Below, one piece after another: positions 7,663-15,813 of a DNA stretch of 36,236 nucleotides. The stretch spans positions 29,922 to 66,157 of the forward strand of contig NZ_FMZM01000009.1 of NCBI RefSeq assembly GCF_900101465.1. Reading direction: 5' to 3'. Below the pieces are notes generated by a model, which saw nothing but the letters and a program-made list of their open reading frames with translations, had not been told where the DNA came from and did not search any database. The first letter of the stretch is position 1; every line of letters starts with the position of its first letter. The stretch comes from Nocardioides lianchengensis. Lineage in GTDB: Bacteria > Actinomycetota > Actinomycetes > Propionibacteriales > Nocardioidaceae. A program made the position numbers and the translations under genes.

Positions 7663-8580
7663 TCAGCGCAGCCAGTCCGGCCCGGCCGGCTTCCGCAGCC
7701 GGGTCGGGTCGACGAGGGCCCGGAGCGCGGCCCGGGAGGTCGGTCGACCCAGGCCGGCACGGCCGCCCTCGCGCAGCACCAGGGCCAGCCAGAACGGCAC
7801 CGCGGCGAGCATCCCGTGGCGCCGGCGGAACAGCCGCAGGCGGTTGACGACCAGCAGCGGCCACAGCCGCACCGAGCCCGCGGAGCCGCCCTGGAGGTGG
7901 ACGGCGCCGGCGGCCGGCACGTAGCGGGTGCTCAGGCCGGCGTCGCCGGCGCGCAGGTCGAAGTCGGTCTCCTCGGAGTAGAGGAAGAAGGACTCGTCCC
8001 AGGGGCCCACCCGCGCCCAGCAGTCGGCCGAGACCAGCTGCACGGACCCCTCGGCCCAGTCGGTGTCGCAGGCGGCGGCGTACGCCGACTCGTCGGTGAC
8101 CACCTCCCCCAGCCGGCCGATCCGGCCGGCCCGCGCGGCTCCGAGGCCGGCGTCGGCGAGGGCGCGCAGCAGCGTCGGCTCGCGGCGCTGCGAGTCGATC
8201 CGGGCGCCGGTCCCGTCCCGCAGGCGCGGCACCGCGATCCCGACCCCCGGCTCGCGGAGCGCGGCCAGCAGGATGGACACGCTGCCGGGGTCGAGGCGGA
8301 CGTCGGGGTTGAGCACCAGCACCGCCGCGTGCGGGCCGCCGGTGGCGACGGCGGCGTTGATGCCGGCGGCGTACCCGCCGTTGCGGCCGGTCGCCAGCAC
8401 CCGGGCGTCGGGGGCGAGCCGACGGGCCACGGCGACGCTGTCGTCCCTGGAGGCGTTGTCGACCACGACCGTCTGCCAGGTGGCGCCGGCCATCGCGGCC
8501 GGCAGGCTCGCCAGCAGCCCCGGCAGCACGTCCGCGCTGTCGTGGGTCACGACGGCGACCAGCACGTCCACACCGCTCAT
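7663..8580 (-). CDS. GT2 glycosyltransferase, rhamnosyltransferase-like
   Basis: This is a 305-residue GT-A glycosyltransferase. VVVDNASRDD is at 38-47, RNGGYAAGIN at 66-75 and the NPD motif at 91-93. DESFFLYSEETDFDLR near 195-210 is typical of the WbbL/rhamnosyltransferase group of GT2. Donor specificity is an inference from that resemblance. ATG 8580 overlaps the stop of the polymerase gene (ATGA). It is the last gene of the 12-gene operon and ends just before the 66-bp palindrome. Confidence 0.87.
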   Translation of the reverse strand: MSGVDVLVAVVTHDSADVLPGLLASLPAAMAGATWQTVVVDNASRDDSVAVARRLAPDARVLATGRNGGYAAGINAAVATGGPHAAVLVLNPDVRLDPGSVSILLAALREPGVGIAVPRLRDGTGARIDSQRREPTLLRALADAGLGAARAGRIGRLGEVVTDESAYAAACDTDWAEGSVQLVSADCWARVGPWDESFFLYSEETDFDLRAGDAGLSTRYVPAAGAVHLQGGSAGSVRLWPLLVVNRLRLFRRRHGMLAAVPFWLALVLREGGRAGLGRPTSRAALRALVDPTRLRKPAGPDWLR

Positions 8581-9989
8581 CGCACGGCCTCCGGTCGCGC
8601 CGAGGGTACGGCGAGCACCTCCCGCGGCCGTTGCTCGACCGCGAGCTGGGCGGCCGCCCCGGCCAGGCCGACCAGCAGGAACGAGAGCCCCGCGGCCATC
8701 GGGAAGCCCCAGGCGTCGAAGGTGACCATGCCGACCGCACCGCCGAGGATCGACGCGGACAGCACCAGGCCGAGGTGCCGCGAGCGGGCGGTGCGGGCCC
8801 GGCGGCGCGCGCGGCGGGCGTTGGCGAAGCCCGTGACGATCAGCAGCAGGACCGCCGCCAACCCGACGGCCCCGAGCTCGACCAGGATCATCAGGTACTG
8901 GTCGTCGAGGATCCGGTAGTGCCGCGGCACGAACGTGAACAGCCCGCGGCCCAGCCACGGGTGCTCGCCGTACAGTGCGAAGACCACGCCGTAGTCGTCG
9001 GTGCGCCCGCTGACGCTGGGGTCGTTCCCGACGTTCTTGAACAGCGACACGATGGTCCCGACCAGGCCGGGGATCGCCAGTCGCAGGCCGACCACCGCGA
9101 ACGGCGCGAGCATCAGCGCCCGCAGCCGCCACCGGGCCGGCCAGCCGAGCAGCAGCACCACCAGGGTCACCGCGAGCACGAGCACGGCCGACCGCGAGAC
9201 CGACAGGGTCGAGCCGACGAAGACGAGCACCACCGGCAGGGACGCCCCGCGGTGGCCCCACCGGTGGATGCTGTGGTGGAGGGCCAGCGGGAACAGGCAC
9301 GCGAGCACCACCCCGAACTCGATCGGGTGCACCGCGGTGCCCGAGACCCGGTTGAGCGCCGAGCGCGACAGCACCGCTCCGAAGTCGGAGTTGGCGCTCA
9401 GCCCGGGGATCTGGATGTAGCGGGCGATGTCGACTCCCGCGACGAACTGCAACAGCCCCACGCCGGCCAGCAGCGTGCCGAGCCAGGCCAGCCAGCTCAC
9501 CACCAGCTCCAGGTCGCGCCAGGAGCGCAGGCCCTCGGCGGCGACCAGCACGACGGCCATCCAGCCGGCGAACGACAGCAGCCCGCGGTCGGCCGCCTTG
9601 ATCATGGTGGCGGTCGTGTCGGCGACGGTCGGCGGGACCAGGGTCCACAGCTCGTCGGTGGCCTGCCGGATGTCGGGCGGCGCGTACCAGCCGGAGGCGG
9701 TCCCGTTGGCGTACGCCGCCAGCACCGCCGCGGTGAGGAGCCCGACCGCCACCCGGGTCGCCGTGAGGCCGCAGACCGGGTTCAGGCCGCCGACCGTCGC
9801 GCAGACCCAGCACAGCAGCCCGCCGAGCGCCCACAGGTTCGCGGGCGTCCCGGGGGCGCCGAGCGGCTGCAGGATCAGCTGCGAGGGCACCCCGATCAGC
9901 AGCACGGCGTACACCACGAGGAAGAACGCGGCGGCCCGCGGGGCGCCGCGGTGCAGCCCCAGCCCCAGCCGGGCGACCAGCCAGCGCAT
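8577..9989 (-). CDS. wzy: O-antigen ligase/polymerase family protein (Wzy-like)
   Basis: This 470-residue membrane protein has roughly ten or more hydrophobic segments. It has a long loop before GEHPWLGRGLFTFVP, in the region where O-antigen polymerases and ligases carry a conserved periplasmic loop. A short hydrophilic tail follows. Proteins of this type join lipid-linked repeat units outside the membrane. The gene lies 3 bp after the Wzz-like gene, in an operon that also encodes a flippase, so polymerase is more likely than ligase. The gene symbol is functional, since Wzy sequences diverge too far for a firm name. Confidence 0.82.
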   Translation of the reverse strand: MRWLVARLGLGLHRGAPRAAAFFLVVYAVLLIGVPSQLILQPLGAPGTPANLWALGGLLCWVCATVGGLNPVCGLTATRVAVGLLTAAVLAAYANGTASGWYAPPDIRQATDELWTLVPPTVADTTATMIKAADRGLLSFAGWMAVVLVAAEGLRSWRDLELVVSWLAWLGTLLAGVGLLQFVAGVDIARYIQIPGLSANSDFGAVLSRSALNRVSGTAVHPIEFGVVLACLFPLALHHSIHRWGHRGASLPVVLVFVGSTLSVSRSAVLVLAVTLVVLLLGWPARWRLRALMLAPFAVVGLRLAIPGLVGTIVSLFKNVGNDPSVSGRTDDYGVVFALYGEHPWLGRGLFTFVPRHYRILDDQYLMILVELGAVGLAAVLLLIVTGFANARRARRRARTARSRHLGLVLSASILGGAVGMVTFDAWGFPMAAGLSFLLVGLAGAAAQLAVEQRPREVLAVPSARPEAVR

Positions 9990-9992
9990 GCG

Positions 9993-10715
9993 TCAGCTCG
10001 CGATCCGGGGGCGTTGCCGGCGGCCGGCCGGCTGGGCCGGGGCGGGCTCGTCGTCGGCCTCGTCGGCGGCGGCGGCCGCGGCTTCGACCTCGGTACGGCG
10101 CTCGCGACGTACCCGGCGCCAGGTGCGGAACCGGTCGGTGCCGAAGACCAGCAGCAGGGTCAGCAGCAGTCCGCAGCCGGCGGCTCCGGCCAGGGCGCGC
10201 ATCCGGCTGCCCGGCAGCACCTCCGCCTGCTTCGACGTGTTGCTGATCTGGGCGCTGATGACCTGCTGCTTCGGCACCCGGGCCTCGGTCTGGATCCGCG
10301 TGAGCTCGGCCGCCACCCGCGCCATCACGGCGTCGCGGGTCGCGAGCGCCACCTGCGGGTCCTTGTCCTTGGCCGTGATCACCAGCAACGGGCCGGCCTC
10401 GGGCGCCAGGGCGACGGCGTACGTCGCGTCCAGGCCGTCGGCGGCGAGGGCCCGGTGCACGTCCTTCGTCGCGACCGCGCCCGCGACCAGCGAGCCGGTC
10501 GTGGACAGGCCGTTGGGGAGGTTCAGGAACGGGCTGGTCGGCGTCGCCGCACCGGTCGCCTCCGGGGGCAGGAGGAACATCATCTGCCCCGAGGCCTGAT
10601 AGTCGGGCTCGACGTTCTGGATGACCCAGCCGCAGGCCGCCCCGGTCAGGAGCAGCCCGACCAGGGCCACGAGCCACTGCCGCAGCAGCGCGGCGAACGC
10701 GTCAGCGAGATACAT
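9993..10715 (-). CDS. Wzz-like chain-length determinant without kinase domain
   Basis: This 240-residue protein has the polysaccharide co-polymerase layout: one membrane helix at about 14-32, an external region of about 140 residues, and a second helix at about 172-192. A charged Arg/Ala/Pro-rich cytoplasmic tail ends the protein. No Walker motifs or C-terminal tyrosine cluster are present, so it is not a bacterial tyrosine kinase. AGGAGG lies just before ATG 10715. The start overlaps the end of the GT4 gene by 14 bp. It should set EPS chain length together with the polymerase encoded immediately downstream. Confidence 0.8.
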   Translation of the reverse strand: MYLADAFAALLRQWLVALVGLLLTGAACGWVIQNVEPDYQASGQMMFLLPPEATGAATPTSPFLNLPNGLSTTGSLVAGAVATKDVHRALAADGLDATYAVALAPEAGPLLVITAKDKDPQVALATRDAVMARVAAELTRIQTEARVPKQQVISAQISNTSKQAEVLPGSRMRALAGAAGCGLLLTLLLVFGTDRFRTWRRVRRERRTEVEAAAAAADEADDEPAPAQPAGRRQRPRIAS

Positions 10716-11979
10716 AGGACACCTCCTCGACCCGGTCGGTCAGCAGGTCCAGCAGCACCCGCTCGACCTGGACGCCGGCGTGCTCCCAGCCCACGTCGTC
10801 GACCGACGCAGCGGCGCGCGCGGCCCGGAGGCGCGCGGCGGGAGCGGCCTGGTCGACCAGCTCGCCGAGGGCTGCCGCCAGGTCGCGCGGCGTGGGCCGG
10901 GCGTAGCGGACGTAAGGGTTGGCGAGCACCGCCCGGTGCTGGTCGGCGTCGTTGACCACCGGCACGCAGCCGGCCGCGAGCATCTCCAGCGGGACCAGCG
11001 AGACGTTGGTCGCCGACAGCACCAGTCCCGCGACGCAGCGCCGGTAGAGCGCGCCGAGCTCGGTCGGCGACAGCCGCCCGTGCTGGTGGGCGGGGAAGGG
11101 CAGGTCGGCCACCACCGCGCCGTAGCAGTGGATCGGCACGGCGGGGTGCAGGCGGGCGAACCGCTCCAGGGCCAGCAGGGCCAGCTCGTGCGCCCGGCGG
11201 GGCGTGCCCGGGCGGCAGTAGTACGCCACCCCCTCGCGCTCCCCCGGTGGCTCGTCGGCACGGGCGCGGTAGGTCCCGAGGTCGCAGCCGAGGTCGAAGT
11301 GCTCGGCCGCCATCTGGTGGTCGGCGCGCAGCCGCTCGGCCAGCCAGGGGCCGGCGGTGATGCCCTGCATCTTGAAGCCGTACGTCGCCTCCGCGAGCAG
11401 CGCGGCGCTCCCCGCCGGGTAGAACATCGGCTCCAGGTCCTGGACCAGGTAGCAGCGCCGACCGCGGGCCGGCGAGGCCAGCACGGCGTACGCCGTCTCC
11501 CAGCCGGTCGCCACCACGGCGTGCGCGTCGGCGATCCCGTCGGCGAGGTCGTGGACCTCGGCCCGGACCTCCGGCCAGTGCGCGCGGACGGTCGCCCGGT
11601 GCTGGTCGGTCGACCAGCCGTGCCGGTCGCGCAGGTAGAGATCGCAGCGGTGCCCCGCCCGCTCGAGCGCCGCGACGAGGCGGAACATGGTCGTGTGGCC
11701 GCCCGAGCCGGGCGCCGGCGGCGTGCAGACCCAGGCCACCCGGAGCGGCTCGCCCGGACGCCACGGCAGCGGCTCCGGGCCGGGGGCCTCGCCGGCGGCG
11801 ACCGCGGTGGCGCGGTCGATCTCCTCGGCGGTGACGGTCAGGCCAGCCGACCCGGGCGGGACCAGCGCCTCGGCGAGGCGGACCCGCACCCGCTGCCGCA
11901 GGCCCGCGACGCCCTCGGTGTCGAGCAGCCGCCGTACCTGCTGCCAGCGCTGGACGGCGCCGGCCTCGGGACGCATCAC
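10702..11979 (-). CDS. GT4 glycosyltransferase, WsaF-like rhamnosyltransferase group
   Basis: This is a 425-residue GT-B glycosyltransferase. About 75 residues of N-terminal extension precede the Rossmann start LRVAWVCTPP and GSGGHTT. The block LVQDLEPMFYPAGS closely resembles the WsaF rhamnosyltransferase group, and the acceptor-side motif SLVPLEMLAAGCVPVV carries the E-x7-type nucleotide-sugar site. The frame opens GTG-ATG; GTG 11979 is seven bases after AGGAGG and overlaps the upstream stop, while ATG 11976 is equally usable. Rhamnose as donor is inference. Confidence 0.83.
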   Translation of the reverse strand: MMRPEAGAVQRWQQVRRLLDTEGVAGLRQRVRVRLAEALVPPGSAGLTVTAEEIDRATAVAAGEAPGPEPLPWRPGEPLRVAWVCTPPAPGSGGHTTMFRLVAALERAGHRCDLYLRDRHGWSTDQHRATVRAHWPEVRAEVHDLADGIADAHAVVATGWETAYAVLASPARGRRCYLVQDLEPMFYPAGSAALLAEATYGFKMQGITAGPWLAERLRADHQMAAEHFDLGCDLGTYRARADEPPGEREGVAYYCRPGTPRRAHELALLALERFARLHPAVPIHCYGAVVADLPFPAHQHGRLSPTELGALYRRCVAGLVLSATNVSLVPLEMLAAGCVPVVNDADQHRAVLANPYVRYARPTPRDLAAALGELVDQAAPAARLRAARAAASVDDVGWEHAGVQVERVLLDLLTDRVEEVSYVSR

Positions 11980-13094
11980 GACCCGACCTCCTCGAGTGCG
12001 GCGCGCAGCGCGGCCGCCACCCGCTCCTGCTGGGCGGCGCTCAGGCCGGGGTACATCGGCAGCGAGAGGATCTCGCCGGCCGCCCGCTCCGCCCGGGGGA
12101 AGCTCCCCGGCCCGAGGCCGAGGCGGGCGAAGGCCGGCAGCAGGTGCACGGGGGTCGGGTAGTGCAGCCCGGTCGCGACGCCGGCCTCGGCCATCAGCTC
12201 ACGGACCCGGTCGCGGTGCGGCACCCGGACGACGTACAGGTGCCAGACGTGCTCGTTGCCGGGCACGACCCGGGGCAGGGTGACCCGGTCCAGGTCGCCC
12301 AGCAGGTCGGCGTACCGGGCGGCGGCCGTGGCGCGCTGGGCGTTCCACTCCTTCAGGTGCGTCAGCTTCGTCGACAGCACGGCGGCCTGCAGCGAGTCCA
12401 GGCGCGAGTTGGTGCCGACGACGTCGTGCCGGTAGCGCTCGGTGCCGCCGTGGTTGCCGAGCATCCGCACCCGGGTCGCGAGGTGGTCGTGGTCGGTCGT
12501 GACCGCGCCGGCGTCGCCGAACGCGCCCAGGTTCTTGCCCGGGTAGAAGCTGGTGCCGGCCACGTCGCCCAGGGAGCCCGCGGCCCGGCCGTGCCGGGTG
12601 GCGCCCTGGGCCTGGGCGGCGTCCTCGACCAGCACCACCTCGGGGCCGAGCACGCGGCGCAGCCGCTCGAAGGGGGCCGGCTGGCCGTAGAGGTCGACCC
12701 CGACGACCGCCCGGGTACGACGCCCCGCGCGACCCGCGACCTGGTCGACGTCGACCAGCAGGTCGTCGTCGCAGTCGACGAGGACCAGCTCGGCGCCGGC
12801 CAGGACCACCGCCTCGGCGGTCGCGACGAAGGTGTTGGCGGGGACCAGCACCTCGTCGCCCGGACCGACGCCGGCGGCGCGGAGGGCGAGCTCGAGGGCG
12901 TCGGTGCCGTTGCCGACGCCGACGCAGTGGTCGGTGCCGCAGAAGCCGGCGTACTCCTCCTCGAAGCGGGACACCGCCGGGCCGAGCACGAAGGCGCCGG
13001 ACCGGCAGACCTCCTCGAGGGCGGTGCGCGCCTCGGGCCAGACGGCGTCGAACTGGGGCTGCAGGTCGACGAGCGGGACGGGATGGTCGTTCAT
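11976..13094 (-). CDS. DegT/DnrJ/EryC1 sugar aminotransferase (first)
   Basis: This 372-residue PLP enzyme transfers an amino group to a keto-sugar nucleotide. The PLP lysine is K187 in SFYPGKNLGAFGDAGA. VEDAAQAQGA (156-165) holds the Asp that contacts the pyridine ring. GVGNGTDALELAL (59-71) binds the phosphate. The SFYPGKNLGAFGD form is common among 3-aminotransferases such as FdtB/QdtB and the WlbC/WbpE group; this is family knowledge, not proof of regiochemistry. GAGGAG precedes ATG 13094. A 38-bp gap to the upstream GT2 gene is the widest break inside this operon. Confidence 0.87.
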   Translation of the reverse strand: MNDHPVPLVDLQPQFDAVWPEARTALEEVCRSGAFVLGPAVSRFEEEYAGFCGTDHCVGVGNGTDALELALRAAGVGPGDEVLVPANTFVATAEAVVLAGAELVLVDCDDDLLVDVDQVAGRAGRRTRAVVGVDLYGQPAPFERLRRVLGPEVVLVEDAAQAQGATRHGRAAGSLGDVAGTSFYPGKNLGAFGDAGAVTTDHDHLATRVRMLGNHGGTERYRHDVVGTNSRLDSLQAAVLSTKLTHLKEWNAQRATAAARYADLLGDLDRVTLPRVVPGNEHVWHLYVVRVPHRDRVRELMAEAGVATGLHYPTPVHLLPAFARLGLGPGSFPRAERAAGEILSLPMYPGLSAAQQERVAAALRAALEEVGS

Positions 13095-13132
13095 GGCTCT
13101 CCTCACGGGGACGGACGGGTGAACGGGTGGTC

Positions 13133-14329
13133 TCAGAGGCCGGTGCGGGCCCAGCGCAGGTAGGCGACCTCGTCGCGCAGCCGGTGGCGGGCCGCGCGCA
13201 CGGTCGCCCCCGGCCGGGCGGCCCGGCCGCGGCGGCGCGCGAGGGCGTCCCACCGGGCGGCCATGAGCGGGGTACGGCGCAGCGGCGCGGTCTCGAGCGC
13301 GTACGCCCGCAGGTCGGCCAGCAGCGCGTCGTCGTCCCGGCCCCGGTCGACGGCGCGGGCGGCGTGCCGGAACGCCTCGTCGGCGAGGGTGTCGCGCCAG
13401 GTGTCCTCCAGCTCGGCACGGTCGGGGAACCGGTCCCCGACGGAGGCCAGCAGCTCCCGGAAGACCCGGCGGCGCTCGACCAGGTCGACCATCAGCCCGG
13501 CGCCGACGGTGACGCTCATGCTGGCGTCGTGGTCGCGGTGCAGCGCCTGGTCGACGTCGTCGATGCGGCCCACCTGACCCAGTGCCGCGACCCGGAGGCA
13601 GAACTCCATGTCCTGGGCGAAGCGCAGCGCCTCGTTGAGCGGGCCGGCCTGCTCGACGACGGCGGAGCGGAACACCACCTCGGGGGTGGTCAGGCAGTTG
13701 ACGCCGCGGCGGCACCGCTCCCGGACCCAGTCGCGCCCGTCCCAGACCGTCCACGCCGGCCGGCCCACCCGGGCCCGGGGCGGGGTCGCGGACGTGAAGT
13801 GGCGCGGGTGACCGTAGACCAGGCTGACGTCGGGGTGCTCCTCGACGAGCGCGGCGGCCCGGCTCAGGGCGCCGGGGGCGAGGAGGTCGTCGGCGTCCAG
13901 CCGGACGAGCAGCTCGCCCCGGGCCTCGGCGAGGCCGCGGTTGAAGGTGGCGACGTGGCCGAGGTTGCGCGGGTTGCGCAGGACCCGGACCCGCGGGTCG
14001 GCCGCCAGGGCCTCGCTCACCTGCGGCGTCGCGTCCGTGGAGGCGTCGTCCACGACGACGACGTCCACGGCGCAGCCCGGCTGGTCGAGCGCGCTGGCCA
14101 CCGCGGCGGGCAGGAAGCGCGCGTAGTTGTAGCTGGGGATCACGACGGTCGCGGTCGGCGATCCGCTCGGTGCCGACCGGGTCGGCCGGCCCCGCTCGAC
14201 CAGCGGGCGCACCGTCGGGCGGTCGAGCAGCAGGGCCGCGCGGTCGAGCCGCGGGCGGCGCCAGTCGGCCTCGGCCACCCAGTCGTGGAGCCGGTCGCCG
14301 ACGACGGTCGGGTTGAGCGTGGGGATCAC
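13133..14329 (-). CDS. GT2 glycosyltransferase with N- and C-terminal extensions
   Basis: This 398-residue protein has about 60 residues before the GT2 core (TVVIPSYNYARFL), then VVVDDASTDA at about 91-100 and the metal site DADD at 145-148. RFAQDMEFCLRVA fits the catalytic-acid region. The C-terminal 110 residues are charged and helical. The GTG start at 14329 overlaps the flippase stop and follows AAGGAG by seven bases. Donor and acceptor are not predictable from sequence. Confidence 0.86.
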   Translation of the reverse strand: MIPTLNPTVVGDRLHDWVAEADWRRPRLDRAALLLDRPTVRPLVERGRPTRSAPSGSPTATVVIPSYNYARFLPAAVASALDQPGCAVDVVVVDDASTDATPQVSEALAADPRVRVLRNPRNLGHVATFNRGLAEARGELLVRLDADDLLAPGALSRAAALVEEHPDVSLVYGHPRHFTSATPPRARVGRPAWTVWDGRDWVRERCRRGVNCLTTPEVVFRSAVVEQAGPLNEALRFAQDMEFCLRVAALGQVGRIDDVDQALHRDHDASMSVTVGAGLMVDLVERRRVFRELLASVGDRFPDRAELEDTWRDTLADEAFRHAARAVDRGRDDDALLADLRAYALETAPLRRTPLMAARWDALARRRGRAARPGATVRAARHRLRDEVAYLRWARTGL

Positions 14330-15813
14330 AGCAGCACTCCTTGCGAGGCGGTCGGCACCGGGACGACGGGCGTGACCGGTGGCGTGGCGGAGGGACGGTG
14401 CCGGCGCAGCCAGGGCCACGCCAGCAGGAGGTAGACCGCGCCGCCGACCAGGCCGGCGCCCAGGACGTCGGTGCCGGGACCCGTGCCGGCAGCACCGGCA
14501 AGGGCCGCGACCGCGAGGGCGGGCAGGACGAGCAGGACCGGCGGCCACAGCGCGGCCGCGACCGGGCGCAGGTCCGCGCCCGCGCGGGCCACCGCCACGA
14601 GGTAGCAGGGGGCGACGACCGCGAGCCCGACCACGACGTGCGCCCAGCCGACGCCGACCAGGCCGCCGACCTGCAGGCCGATCACGACCGCCGGCACCAG
14701 CGCGACGAACCACACCACCTGGACGACGAGCGTGGTGCCCGCCCGCCCGCGGGCGAGCAGGTAGGTCGCGAACAGGTCGAAGAGGACCCGCAGCGCCCCG
14801 AAGAGCGCGAGCGGGACCAGGACGACGGACGAGCGGGCCCAGGACCCGCCGTACACGAGGACGACGAGGGGGGTGGCGAGCAGGGCGAGGAACGCCCCGG
14901 TCGGGACGGCGAGCGCCCAGGAGAGCCGGACGCCGGTCGCCAGGGTCGGGTCCGGGCCGCCGGCGCTGCGGTCGGCCCGGGCGAAGGCGGGCAGCGCGAC
15001 CGAGCGGACCACCTGCCCGAGGACCGACATCGGCCAGGTCGAGATGTTGAAGGCCAGCACGTAGAGACCCAGCTCGACCCCGCCGAGCCCGCGGGCGACG
15101 ACGACGGTGTCGATGCTCAGCAGCGCCCACGAGAGCAGGTTCGCGAGCGCGACGGGCAGCCCGAAGCCGACGGCGGAGCGGCCCAGCCGGCGGTCCAGCC
15201 CGAACCGGGGCCGCACCTGCGCGAGCCGGAACTGCAGCAGCAGCGCGAGGCCCTGGCCGAGCACCCGGCCGATCGCGATCGAGACGATCCCGACGTCGGC
15301 GAGCACCAGCGCGACCGTCACCGTCGTGCTGACGACCAGGTCGGTCAGGGCGACCGCGAGGAGCCGGCGCTGCTGGAAGCTGCGGACCAGCCGCGCGTAG
15401 GGGACGACGCCGAGGCCGCCGAGGGCCAGGGTCAGGGCCAGGACCCGGACGGCGGGGGTGCTCGCGCTGCTGCCCATCGCGGTCGCGAGCGGGCCGGCCA
15501 GCAGCGCCATCAGCGCGGCGAGGACCAGCCCGGAGACCAGGCCGAGCGTGGCCACGGTCGGGGCCCGGCGCTCGGGGTCCTCGGACCGGACCAGGTCGGC
15601 GCTGAGCCCCAGGTCGGCCAGGGTCATCAGGACGGTCTGCACGGTGAGCGCGACGGCGTACGCCCCGAACTCCTCCGGGGAGAGCAGCCGCGCCAGCACG
15701 ATCCCGACGCTGAGGGACCCGGCCCGCAGCACCAGGTTGCTGAGCGCGCTCCAGCCCAGGCCGCGGCGGACGGCGCCGGCGAGCCCGTGCTCGGTCGCGA
15801 GGTCGGTGGTCAC
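14326..15813 (-). CDS. wzx: Wzx-type polysaccharide flippase (MATE/PST superfamily)
   Basis: This is a 495-residue, highly hydrophobic protein with about a dozen or more membrane segments. The N-terminal block GWSALSNLVLRAGSLSVGIVLARLLSPEEFGAYAVA, here shown only by its hallmark LLSPEEFGAYA, is the usual start of lipopolysaccharide flippases. It should move the undecaprenyl-linked repeat unit across the membrane. GTG 15813 overlaps the stop of the upstream glycosyltransferase. It lies centrally in the operon with polymerase and chain-length genes downstream, completing a Wzx/Wzy pathway. Confidence 0.87.
   Translation of the reverse strand: MTTDLATEHGLAGAVRRGLGWSALSNLVLRAGSLSVGIVLARLLSPEEFGAYAVALTVQTVLMTLADLGLSADLVRSEDPERRAPTVATLGLVSGLVLAALMALLAGPLATAMGSSASTPAVRVLALTLALGGLGVVPYARLVRSFQQRRLLAVALTDLVVSTTVTVALVLADVGIVSIAIGRVLGQGLALLLQFRLAQVRPRFGLDRRLGRSAVGFGLPVALANLLSWALLSIDTVVVARGLGGVELGLYVLAFNISTWPMSVLGQVVRSVALPAFARADRSAGGPDPTLATGVRLSWALAVPTGAFLALLATPLVVLVYGGSWARSSVVLVPLALFGALRVLFDLFATYLLARGRAGTTLVVQVVWFVALVPAVVIGLQVGGLVGVGWAHVVVGLAVVAPCYLVAVARAGADLRPVAAALWPPVLLVLPALAVAALAGAAGTGPGTDVLGAGLVGGAVYLLLAWPWLRRHRPSATPPVTPVVPVPTASQGVLL

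Noticed and set aside
9993..10715. Wzc-type tyrosine autokinase
   Set aside because: No Walker motifs or tyrosine-rich tail follow the second membrane helix; only the chain-length domain is present.
8631..10955. Plus-strand open frame of 774 codons
   Set aside because: It is a shadow of the polymerase and Wzz-like genes and has a composition typical of antisense frames in GC-rich DNA.
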